Assembly (NCBI RefSeq): GCF_004118935.1 | Contig: NZ_CP035375.1 | Location: 2,046,001-2,110,000, forward strand | Origin: Salinibacterium sp. UTAS2018 | Lineage (GTDB): Bacteria > Actinomycetota > Actinomycetes > Actinomycetales > Microbacteriaceae | Length of the DNA stretch: 64,000 nt | Direction: 5' to 3' | Shown: piece by piece, positions 53,752-61,049 of the stretch | Position numbering within the stretch: position 1 is the stretch's first letter | How the letters are laid out: each line of letters begins with the position of its first letter | Position numbers and translations under genes: made by a program | The notes under the pieces: generated by a model | Told to the model about the DNA's origin: nothing | Seen by the model: the letters and a program-made list of their open reading frames with translations, nothing else | Databases searched by the model: none

Positions 53752-54597
53752 CTACAGGAGCCCCATCCCCGAGGTCGCGCTCGCGAGGAGCTCCTCGAGT
53801 ACCTCGGGGGCAGTGGTGTTTTCGCCGAGGCGATTGGGCTTGACTGTCGAGTGGTAGTCGCTGGAGCCGGTCATCCGCAGTCCTAAGTCGGTTGCGAGAG
53901 CGGTGAGTTCTGCGCGGGCAAGGGCGGTGTGCTCGCGGTGGTCAACTTCGAGACCAAAGAGTCCGGCATCCCGCAGCTCAGCGATCTCGGCGGCGGTAAG
54001 GCCATTGCCCCGCCCTCCGTCTCGCGGATGCGCGATGACCGTGACTCCGCCGGCTTTCTGTACGAGGTCAACAGCGGTGAGCGGGCTCATCCGTATCAAG
54101 GGGACAAGGTATTTGCTGCCGTCCGCGAGAATATTCGTGAAAGCGTCACGCGGAGTAGGGACCGCTCCTATCGCCACTAGCTCGGCCGCGATGTGCGGCT
54201 TGCCCAGCATCGTGCCGACACCGGCGCGCTCGGTAATCGACTCGAACGAGACAGCGAAATCCTGCTGGAGGCGCTCGATAATCGCCCGGACACGATCCTC
54301 CCGTTGCTGGGGAGCTTTCGCGAGTTCTGCGAGCAGCTCAGGCGCGTTCGGATCGAACAGGTACGCCAGCATGTGCACTGTGCCGCCCCGGGCATCCGTC
54401 GTAGAAAGCTCGGCACCACGAAGTAAGCGGATGCCCTGCTGCTGTGCGGCGACGGATGCTTCTGCCCAGCCCGCCGTCGTGTCGTGATCGGTGAGGCCGA
54501 TGACCGACAGCCCAGCTTCGGCGCCCAAACGCATCAGCTCGGCAGGGGAGTCGAGACCATCGGAGACCGCCGAGTGCGTGTGGAGATCGATCATCAT
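53752..54597 (-). CDS. PHP domain phosphoesterase
   Basis: A 281-residue protein. The four PHP metal motifs are seen: DLHTHSAVSDG (residues 4-14), LTDHDTTAGW near 35, the central KPHIAAELV near 137, and the C-terminal HREHT and GSSDYHS segments. The family includes 3',5'-nucleotide bisphosphate phosphatases (YciV/RnaAM), so cleavage of a nucleotide-derived phosphate is a reasonable guess. The ATG overlaps the stop of the ADP-ribosylglycohydrolase gene, making it the last gene of the NrtR-linked chain. Confidence 0.85.
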   Translation of the reverse strand: MMIDLHTHSAVSDGLDSPAELMRLGAEAGLSVIGLTDHDTTAGWAEASVAAQQQGIRLLRGAELSTTDARGGTVHMLAYLFDPNAPELLAELAKAPQQREDRVRAIIERLQQDFAVSFESITERAGVGTMLGKPHIAAELVAIGAVPTPRDAFTNILADGSKYLVPLIRMSPLTAVDLVQKAGGVTVIAHPRDGGRGNGLTAAEIAELRDAGLFGLEVDHREHTALARAELTALATDLGLRMTGSSDYHSTVKPNRLGENTTAPEVLEELLASATSGMGLL

Positions 54598-56009
54598 TCG
54601 GATGCTCCCTTTGTTGGGACCAAACTAGCGTCGGCAAGCGCCGCCCGAAACGCCCCGTTCGGGCGAGCGTTCGGCAGGGCCGCGCGCACCTCAGCCAACG
54701 CGGTGTCTATCGGTACCCCGAGGTGCCGCGCGGCATAGAGCGCAGCGACGGTGGGGGTGCGGCTGTGCGCCTGCACGCAGTGGAGCAGCACCGTGTGGCC
54801 TTCGGCGCGCAGGGCGGCCACGGCATCCGCTGCATCGGCGAGCACGAAGAGCAGGTTCGGGTTTTCGGAGGGCGTCGACTTGTCGATCAGGCGCACCTCG
54901 ACACGGTGGCGGATGCGGGCAGGCACCTGCTTAGAGCCGATGCGGCAGAGTGACACCACGGCATCCACTTCGGGCGGAAGGATGTCGAGCGCGCCGACTG
55001 CCCCGAGCCAGACGCCAGCGTCGTGCGGATGCTGCACCAACGTCGACACGTCGCCTAACTCGGTGTAGTCGATGCGTTCGGGCACCGGCTCGCCCCGCAC
55101 GGTCTTGCTGGAGAGACGCACGAGGTCGAGGCTCGTGAGGTTCGGCCAGCCGTGCACGATGCGCTGCCAGGCGGCGGGAATCGCGGAGAGTCCCCAGCGG
55201 GCACCCACGAGACCACCCGCGATCGCGGCAACGGTGTCGGCATCACGGCCACCCCGCACGGCACGCTCGAGGGTGTCGACGAGGCTCTCGCCGTTGACGA
55301 TCGCCGACCACGCGGCCTGCAGCGCTTCCACAACCCAGCCGTTCTTGGTGAAGTCGCGGGGCTGCCGGGTCTCGGCGTCCGCGATGAACGCGGCCCAGCG
55401 GGTGGCGCGGTCGGGGGCGAGGGCCGAGAGCCCGACCCGAACATCCGCTTCGCCAGTGAGGATCGCGTGACGGATCGCGAGGCTCCAGAGCACGCAGGCG
55501 TCGCCGGCATCCTCATCGAAGTGGGTGAGGTCGCTGATCGCGCGGGCCGCCTCGGCGAGCCCTTGCGCGTCACCGAGGTAGGCGAGCGCGACCGGGGCGG
55601 TGCGCATGAGCGAGCCGTTGCCGCCGCTGCGACCGCGAGCATCGTGCACGCGGCGGGCGGATGCGCGGGCGGCGCTCGCGGTAGGTTCGATGCCGCGCAG
55701 CACTCCGCTGGTCTGCACCCCGACATCCGGAGCCGTCTTGGCCCAGTTGACCCAGGCCGCGACGATCTCGTCGAGCACAGCCTCGTCGCGCAGGTCGCGA
55801 CCGGTGGCCGCGGCGCGCAGGATGGGCACGGCCATGGAGGTGTCGTCGGTCCATTCGCCGGGAGCCCAGCCGAAGCCGCCGCCACCCTTCATCTCAACCT
55901 CGCCCTCGAAAGGAGGCCCGAATTCGTAGCCGGCGCCGAGAGCATCGCCGCACGCCATCGCGAGCATCACGCCGGTGGCGCGATCAGTTTGGGCACTAGA
56001 AAGTTTCAT
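54594..56009 (-). CDS. ADP-ribosylglycohydrolase fused to a Cys-based phosphatase domain
   Basis: A 471-residue two-domain protein. Residues 1-310 are an ADP-ribosylglycohydrolase: GDALGAGYEFG (21-31), the metal motif WTDDTS with Asp55 and Asp56, and the C-terminal metal motif GRDADTVAAIAGG near 255. Residues 330-460 carry a dual-specificity phosphatase-type loop HCVQAHSRT with Cys411 and Arg417 at C-x5-R spacing. So it should remove ADP-ribose from a target and also hydrolyse a phosphate, perhaps of the released ADP-ribose product. GGAG precedes the ATG by about four bases. It lies 71 bases after the HD protein gene, in the same direction. Confidence 0.85.
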   Translation of the reverse strand: MKLSSAQTDRATGVMLAMACGDALGAGYEFGPPFEGEVEMKGGGGFGWAPGEWTDDTSMAVPILRAAATGRDLRDEAVLDEIVAAWVNWAKTAPDVGVQTSGVLRGIEPTASAARASARRVHDARGRSGGNGSLMRTAPVALAYLGDAQGLAEAARAISDLTHFDEDAGDACVLWSLAIRHAILTGEADVRVGLSALAPDRATRWAAFIADAETRQPRDFTKNGWVVEALQAAWSAIVNGESLVDTLERAVRGGRDADTVAAIAGGLVGARWGLSAIPAAWQRIVHGWPNLTSLDLVRLSSKTVRGEPVPERIDYTELGDVSTLVQHPHDAGVWLGAVGALDILPPEVDAVVSLCRIGSKQVPARIRHRVEVRLIDKSTPSENPNLLFVLADAADAVAALRAEGHTVLLHCVQAHSRTPTVAALYAARHLGVPIDTALAEVRAALPNARPNGAFRAALADASLVPTKGASE

Positions 56010-56080
56010 GGGGTCTCCGTGGGGTCGGATGCTTCATCGTCAAGGGGTGAGTCGTTCGGCTGGGGTTCAGCGCGAGCGCT

Positions 56081-57280
56081 TCACTCGGGAGTCGCCTGCA
56101 GCAGCTGCCGGGCGTTGAAGTACTTGTTCGACAACCGCACCTGAAGGTCGTAGTCGAGCTTGCGAAAACGCCACTCGGCGAGGTTGTCATCAATGTCTGC
56201 GAGCTTCACCGCGAGAGCGACCGGATGCTGGCGGATGCGTTCGTAATAGTCGGCGTCGGCGACATCCTCTCGCCTAGTCAGCAGCACGACCGCCTCCACG
56301 ATCTCGGGCAGCATGCCGGCCTTCAGCAGGTCAGTGGCGGTGATGTCGGTGTCTTCGATCACATCGTGCAGCCATGCGGCGCAGTGCTCGACCGGCTGGT
56401 TCAACCAATCGAAGCTCTCGGCCACGCGGGCAGGGTGATCGATGTAGTCGTAGCCGAGCTTGTCGGTCTGCCCGCGGTGGGCGATCGACGCAATGCCGAC
56501 GGCGATGCCGTGCTGCACCATCGCATCCACTTCGGTCATGAGCATGTCGTCTTCTTCATCCATGGGGTCATCCTTTTCGTTGTTGGTGTCGGGTTCGGCG
56601 TCGGAGTTGCTGTCAGCAGCAGGGTCGTCGGCATCAGCTGCATCAGCGGCGTCGGCAGCGGCATCAGTAGCAGCAGCGTCAGCATCGGCGGTTTCGGTGA
56701 CCGCGACATCCTGAATCTCGCGTTTCGGCGCGATGTCAGTGGCACCCGGCGCTACCTGCTCGATATCGCTTTCGCGGACGTTGCAGAAGTGGGTATCGTC
56801 GTCGTCTCGGTAGTAGAGGAACATGCTCTGCCCAATCTCCTGCCAGTGATCGACGATCCATTGAAAGTAGCGACGCCGGTCCTTAATGGTGATCGCCGTG
56901 AAGATGCCGACCGTGTGGAACCCTGTGTCGGTGGCCTGGGTGTAGTAGCGCTGCTCATCACCGTAGCGTCCACTCAGGAGCGGGGGTGCTTCCTCCTCGT
57001 TAGCGTCGGTGATGAACACGTCGAGGTTGAAGTGCGGGGGGATGGCTACAGCGACCCCGTCGTGGTGATCGATGAGGCGGATCTCGGTAACCGCGCGCCT
57101 TTGCTCTGAGTTCAAGCCGGGCCATTCCAGTGGGGCGTCCGCTTCGGTTCCCGTTGCGAGCGCTCGCCGCAGAATGGGGTGCTCGCTCATCTCGTGCAGC
57201 GGCACGTACGTGGGCAGCAGTGGTCGGGGCTTCATCAGCCAGTCATTGAAGTCGTCGTCGTAGAAGGGGCTCTCGCTCAT
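56081..57280 (-). CDS. HD (RelA/SpoT-hydrolase-like) domain protein with new N-terminal domain
   Basis: A 399-residue protein. Residues 1-180 form an uncharacterised soluble domain (WPGLNSEQRRAVTEIRLIDHHDG; FQWIVDHWQEIGQ). Residues 185-245 are an Ala/Asp-rich disordered linker. Residues 245-399 are a SpoT-type HD domain: AHRGQTDKLGYDYIDHPARVA, AAWLHDVIEDTD with the HD dyad, and KLADIDDNL, as in metal-dependent (p)ppGpp hydrolases. No synthetase domain is present. The ATG overlaps the ARPP-1 gene stop. Likely a nucleotide hydrolase working in the same pathway. Confidence 0.78.
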   Translation of the reverse strand: MSESPFYDDDFNDWLMKPRPLLPTYVPLHEMSEHPILRRALATGTEADAPLEWPGLNSEQRRAVTEIRLIDHHDGVAVAIPPHFNLDVFITDANEEEAPPLLSGRYGDEQRYYTQATDTGFHTVGIFTAITIKDRRRYFQWIVDHWQEIGQSMFLYYRDDDDTHFCNVRESDIEQVAPGATDIAPKREIQDVAVTETADADAAATDAAADAADAADADDPAADSNSDAEPDTNNEKDDPMDEEDDMLMTEVDAMVQHGIAVGIASIAHRGQTDKLGYDYIDHPARVAESFDWLNQPVEHCAAWLHDVIEDTDITATDLLKAGMLPEIVEAVVLLTRREDVADADYYERIRQHPVALAVKLADIDDNLAEWRFRKLDYDLQVRLSNKYFNARQLLQATPE

Positions 57281-58227
57281 GCGTTCTCCAATAGGGGGTG
57301 CGCGTCGTCAAACGCGGTGAGGTGGATGATGCTGGCTGTTGGTGCACTGGTGTGGGTGTGCATGTTGGTGTGCGCGTTCGTCTGTACGATTCCGGATGCC
57401 CGCAGTCGGCCCTGTTGCGACCGTACTGCGCGGGCGAGCCCCGCGTCTCCGCCGTCTTCGAGGGTCACGGCCTGCAGGTGACGGGTGAAGACGCGGGCAT
57501 CGTGGGCGGTGGTGCGTCGCTGCGGGGCGAGCTGGGCGTCCAAGGCGGCGGCCGCGAGGATGCCCTGCCACCGGCTGCGCAGCCCGGCAGTGTTGCCGAA
57601 GAGTTCTGCTCCGATTACGCGGCCGCCGATGCCGATGATGACGCCGCGCTGGCCGTCGAGCGGGCGGGCTTCGAGTGGCGCGGAACGGTCGAGATGATCG
57701 AGCATCGACGAACTGGCCGTAGCGCCGAGGGTGTTCTCGAAGCGGCTGATGCGCTGCCACACTTCGGACTGCTGGCTACCGCCGCGCTCGCCGCTGCCGC
57801 CACTTGCGTCGCCGCGCCGCACGCTGAGCGCACTGCGGCGGCCGCTGGCCTCGTGGGCTGCTGAGGCGTCCGTTGAGCGTGCGCCCCAACGTCCGGCTTC
57901 GACGCAGAACACTTCGGCGACGCGCGCCTCGAAGGGTTCGAGCAGAAGGCTGCGGGCGAGCATCCGATCCTGCCATCCGCCTTTCAGGAGGTCGCCTTCG
58001 AGGGCGACGACGGGGCGGGTGGTGCTGTTGTGCAGCACGAGTTCGCCGACGACGGGGGAGCCTTCGCGTTCAGCGGTGCGGATGCTGCTGGCCTTCCAGT
58101 CGAGGCCGGTGACGCGGGGCGAGTCGACCCAGAGGGGGAAGATGCTGAGGGCACCGTGGTGGCTGCCGTGGCCGACGTGGAGCTGGGGGAGTGGTCTGTT
58201 CTGGTGGCGGTGAATCTCTCTGTTCAT
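57277..58227 (-). CDS. ARPP-1 domain protein (DUF6569-like)
   Basis: A 316-residue protein from the ATG at 58227, with GGAGG six bases upstream; the in-frame extension to 58287 overlaps the operators. Residues 15-120 match the ARPP-1 domain: LVLHNSTTRPVVALEGDLLKGGWQ-type strand-loop, QDRMLARSLLLEP and VFCVEAGRWG. The name stands for ADP-ribosylglycohydrolase and rhodanese/phosphatase-associated protein, and both named partners are in the next-but-one gene. Biochemical role unknown. An Arg/Ser/Gly-rich insert (about residues 130-165) and a His-rich C-terminal tail (NMHTHT) are extra. Divergent from nrtR. Confidence 0.82.
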   Translation of the reverse strand: MNREIHRHQNRPLPQLHVGHGSHHGALSIFPLWVDSPRVTGLDWKASSIRTAEREGSPVVGELVLHNSTTRPVVALEGDLLKGGWQDRMLARSLLLEPFEARVAEVFCVEAGRWGARSTDASAAHEASGRRSALSVRRGDASGGSGERGGSQQSEVWQRISRFENTLGATASSSMLDHLDRSAPLEARPLDGQRGVIIGIGGRVIGAELFGNTAGLRSRWQGILAAAALDAQLAPQRRTTAHDARVFTRHLQAVTLEDGGDAGLARAVRSQQGRLRASGIVQTNAHTNMHTHTSAPTASIIHLTAFDDAHPLLENA

Positions 58228-58241
58228 GATGCCTCCGATAG

Positions 58242-58261
58242 TTAGCGCACTGTTGCGCAAA
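58242..58261. promoter_or_regulatory. Putative NrtR operator, copy 1
   Basis: TTAGCGC-actgtt-GCGCAAA, a 7-6-7 palindrome of the form TTAGCGC-N6-GCGCTAA with one mismatch. It lies about 14 bases upstream of the ARPP-1 gene ATG, just before its ribosome site, so bound repressor would block that transcript. Same motif as copy 2. Confidence 0.7.
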
Positions 58262-58280
58262 TTCAGAATATGACACCCCA

Positions 58281-58315
58281 CTGACATTTAGCGCGAATCT
58301 GCGATAATCGTGCGT
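58281..58315 (+). promoter_or_regulatory. nrtR promoter, probably leaderless
   Basis: A -35-like CTGACA (58281-58286) and -10-like GATAAT (58302-58307) with a 15-base spacer precede the ATG at 58316 by eight bases, so transcription would begin close to the start codon. No ribosome-binding sequence is present, which agrees with a leaderless mRNA. Confidence 0.5.
58288..58307. promoter_or_regulatory. Putative NrtR operator, copy 2
   Basis: TTAGCGC-gaatct-GCGATAA, the same 7-6-7 palindrome as copy 1 with a different single mismatch. The two centres are 46 bases apart. This copy covers the -10 region proposed for nrtR, so it would give autorepression, while copy 1 covers the divergent operon. 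Confidence 0.72.
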
Positions 58316-59041
58316 ATGGAGATCTACCGCGACTCGCACGACCGGGCCCTGACCGACTACCCGCGCCCCTCCGTCGCCGTCGACACCGCGGTGCTCACGG
58401 TTCCGCCGCGCGGCGCGCTCAGCGTGCTGCTGGTGCGCGCTGGCGCTGGCGTCGGCGCTGGCACTGGCACTGGCACTGGCACCGGTGCTGGCACTGGTGC
58501 TGGCACCACCTGGCGCCTGCCGGGCACCTTCCTGCACGAGGGTGAGTTGCTGGCGGATGCCGTACTGCGCTCGCTCCGTACGAAGGCCGGAGTCTCGGGC
58601 TTGTCGCCCCGCCAACTCCACGTTTTCGATGACCCCGCCCGCGACAATCGCGGGTGGGTGCTCTCGGTCGCTCACCTCGATGTGGTGCCGTGGCCTAGCC
58701 TCACGATCGACGAGTCCCTCGCGAAGGTAGTGCCGGTGGCGGATGCTGGCGCCCTCCCGTATGGCCACAACGACATCCTCGACCAAGCGGTGGCCACTCT
58801 CCGCACACGCTACGCGTCAGCCCCCGACCCGGCCGGTCTGCTGGAGCACCCCTTCACCCTGCGCCAACTAAAGCACCTGCACGAAACCGTCGCCGGCGAA
58901 CCCCTCATGCGCGACAGCTTCCGGCGCGCCATGGAGCCGCAGCTCGCCGCGACGGGCGAGCTCGCCGCCGGCACGGTGGGGAAGCCGGCGCGGTTATTCG
59001 AAATGTTTACGGAAGCCTGTAGTGCGACTGGTTATAGGTAA
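58316..59041 (+). CDS. nrtR: NrtR-type transcriptional regulator (degenerate Nudix plus winged helix)
   Basis: A 241-residue protein (two residues longer from a GTG at 58310). The N-terminal Nudix fold contains WRLPGTFLHEGELL and DAVLRSLRTKAG at the Nudix box, but lacks the catalytic R-E-x-x-E-E pattern, as expected of NrtR sensors that bind ADP-ribose without cleaving it. The C-terminal winged helix (FTLRQLKHLHETVAGEPLMRDSFRRAM, then KPARLFEMF) is the NrtR DNA-binding domain. A Gly/Ala/Thr repeat is inserted before the Nudix box. It should control the divergent ARPP-1 operon in response to NAD-derived ADP-ribose. Confidence 0.87.
   Translation: MEIYRDSHDRALTDYPRPSVAVDTAVLTVPPRGALSVLLVRAGAGVGAGTGTGTGTGAGTGAGTTWRLPGTFLHEGELLADAVLRSLRTKAGVSGLSPRQLHVFDDPARDNRGWVLSVAHLDVVPWPSLTIDESLAKVVPVADAGALPYGHNDILDQAVATLRTRYASAPDPAGLLEHPFTLRQLKHLHETVAGEPLMRDSFRRAMEPQLAATGELAAGTVGKPARLFEMFTEACSATGYR
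58439..58506 (+). repeat. In-frame hexanucleotide repeat in nrtR
   Basis: About eleven GGC-ACT/GCT-type hexamers code for alternating Gly and Ala/Thr/Val inside the Nudix fold, in the loop before the Nudix box. The near-exact GGCACT units suggest slippage-driven expansion. The coding frame is kept. Confidence 0.85.
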
Positions 59042-59606
59042 CCCAAAGCAAGGCTGAGCTTAATCCAATCACTGGGATTCCGGGCAGACTGCATATCTTC
59101 GCCGAAGGCTGTGCGCGGCTAGGCATGAAATCGCGCAACAACGCATTCGCGGTGCCCCCTTTTCGTACCCTCGCGTTAGCCCTTGGGCGTGCAGTAGAGG
59201 GTTACTTCGAGGGCGGTCGCGCACAAGAGCGCTTTTCGCCCGAGCCGCCGAAGAAGGGTCAACTCACGAATAGGAAAAGCCTTTCGCGCAGTGCTCTTAT
59301 TGCCGTGCCGAAGGTCGGGCGGCTAGCGGAGGAGGAAACGTCGGCTTCGGCTCGTCCTGCTCGGAAGTAGATGGGGTTGTTGTGGCGTGGGGTGCTCCGT
59401 TGGTGCTGCGTGATCGGATTTATTGACCCGTACGCCCAGTGGCGCGCAGGGGTTCGATGGCCCAACGTGCCGACGTTGAGAGAATTCGATCGCCGCCGGC
59501 ACCAACTTCGATCGAACGACGCCTAAAATGGCGAAGCATGCGTTCTTGCGGGAACGGTTTAGTTTCGCGACGCGCATGATCAACGCAAAATCCTCGGAAG
59601 GCAAAA
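59042..59606. other. Boundary region between nrtR and the restriction island
   Basis: About 565 bases. One 81-codon open frame (59125-59370, plus strand) has no domain or ribosome site and is probably spurious. Base composition drops from about here into the following genes. No tRNA, integrase, direct repeat or insertion sequence was recognised, so the island edge cannot be placed exactly. Confidence 0.4.
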
Positions 59607-61049
59607 TTGGCAGCTGTGTCGAAGTCAACTGATAGTGTCGCAATCTCCGGAGAGGGGGGGCTTGACGCCTTGGAAGCTTCCGCAGAAAAACTCAATGAGT
59701 CGATTGACTCTCAGGTGCGCAAGCAGGAAAAAATTCTCAGCGTGCTTGACTCATCGTTCAACGTGTTCGAAGATAGCTCCGCCGCCGATCTTGTCCACTC
59801 CTCGCCAAACAGCGGCGAACGTTTTCAACGCTGGTTCCGATATCGCGAAGGATTCTCTCCTGAATTGATTGATCGCGCGGTTAGACAACTCGACATCGAA
59901 ACTGTCTCAATTCTCGATCCATTTTCTGGCGCTGGTTCGACCCTGGTGGCGGCGCACCAAGCAGGTATACCCTCGATAGGCTTTGAGGTAAACCCTATTG
60001 TGTCAATTGTGGCGAGAGCCAAGACGCACAACTACTCGACAGCGGACATCGAAAGTATACGACGCGTTCTTCGACAGGTGCAGATGGCCGCTCCCGGTCA
60101 GCCTATGGCCAAGCGGCCTGCTCTCGGTATCTTGGACAAAGTGTTCAGGACCGACGTTCTAAACGCTTTGTTGACTATACGTCAGATAATCGATGAAGTG
60201 CCGGCGGGCAATGTCAATGATTTCCTCATGACTGGCTGGTTGTCCACCCTCGAGGGCGTTTCCAATGTCTTCAAAGAGGGCAACGGCATCAAATATCGGA
60301 ACAGAAAGCGCACCTCGAACGGCTACACGACGATTCCTTGGGAGCAAGTCCCGGGATTCGAAATCGAAGGGTGGGGCTTGGTTAAGTCTCGGCTAGCTTC
60401 GCAGTTTCACGCGATGCTTGAGGATGTGGAGCCGGACGTCCAGTTGGCGTCTCCGGTTGTGCATGAAGTGTCTTCAGTTACAGGAATTGATGGAGTGAAA
60501 GATCAGTCAATTTCACTCGCCATCTTCTCGCCGCCTTATTGCAACAACTTCAACTACATGAAGATATTTAAGGTCGAGCTTTGGATGTCGGGCCTTGTGG
60601 AAACTTACGCTGATGTTAGAGCGATAGGCGAGCGAGCTCTGCGCTCACACGTAGAGATGCCGATTGTGGTGCCAGAGGCACGTACTTTACCTAGCGAGCT
60701 ATACGCGCTCGTTGAGCAAATCGACCCTACGAAGCTCTGGAACTCTAAGATCCCGAAAACCATATTCGCCTATTTTCTGGATATGCGCGAGTTGCTAGCG
60801 GGCGTCTACAGGACTCTGTCCGACGGCGGCGAGTGCCATATTGTGATCGGGAACTCTGCATACGGCGGTGTTGTCATTCCCACCGACGTGTTGCTCGCCA
60901 AGATTGCCGTCGAGCTCGGCTTTGGCGTGGATCGAGTGGCGGTAGCTAGGCACCTTACTACCAGCTCGCAGCAACGTAGAGCGATGGAGCCACTTGTAGG
61001 GTATCTCCGCGAGTCGATCGTTGTGCTAAAGAAGGAGAGAAATGCCTGA
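59607..61049 (+). CDS. DNA methyltransferase, SPPY type (N4-cytosine or N6-adenine)
   Basis: A 480-residue protein. Motif I is DPFSGAGSTLVAA starting at Asp104 and motif IV is SPPY at 308-311, the catalytic motif of amino-methyltransferases; the about 200 residues between them probably hold the target-recognition part. A C-terminal GECHIVIGNSAYGG strand follows. TTG start at 59607 with GGAAGG six bases before; GTG at 59616 is an alternative. It overlaps the McrB-like gene by eight bases. It should protect host DNA from the downstream nuclease. Codon use is less GC-rich than upstream genes. Confidence 0.85.
   Translation: MAAVSKSTDSVAISGEGGLDALEASAEKLNESIDSQVRKQEKILSVLDSSFNVFEDSSAADLVHSSPNSGERFQRWFRYREGFSPELIDRAVRQLDIETVSILDPFSGAGSTLVAAHQAGIPSIGFEVNPIVSIVARAKTHNYSTADIESIRRVLRQVQMAAPGQPMAKRPALGILDKVFRTDVLNALLTIRQIIDEVPAGNVNDFLMTGWLSTLEGVSNVFKEGNGIKYRNRKRTSNGYTTIPWEQVPGFEIEGWGLVKSRLASQFHAMLEDVEPDVQLASPVVHEVSSVTGIDGVKDQSISLAIFSPPYCNNFNYMKIFKVELWMSGLVETYADVRAIGERALRSHVEMPIVVPEARTLPSELYALVEQIDPTKLWNSKIPKTIFAYFLDMRELLAGVYRTLSDGGECHIVIGNSAYGGVVIPTDVLLAKIAVELGFGVDRVAVARHLTTSSQQRRAMEPLVGYLRESIVVLKKERNA

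Noticed and set aside
59125..59370. 81-codon open frame between nrtR and the methyltransferase gene
   Set aside because: No ribosome site, no family match and composition unlike coding DNA on either side; kept only as a note in the intergenic entry.
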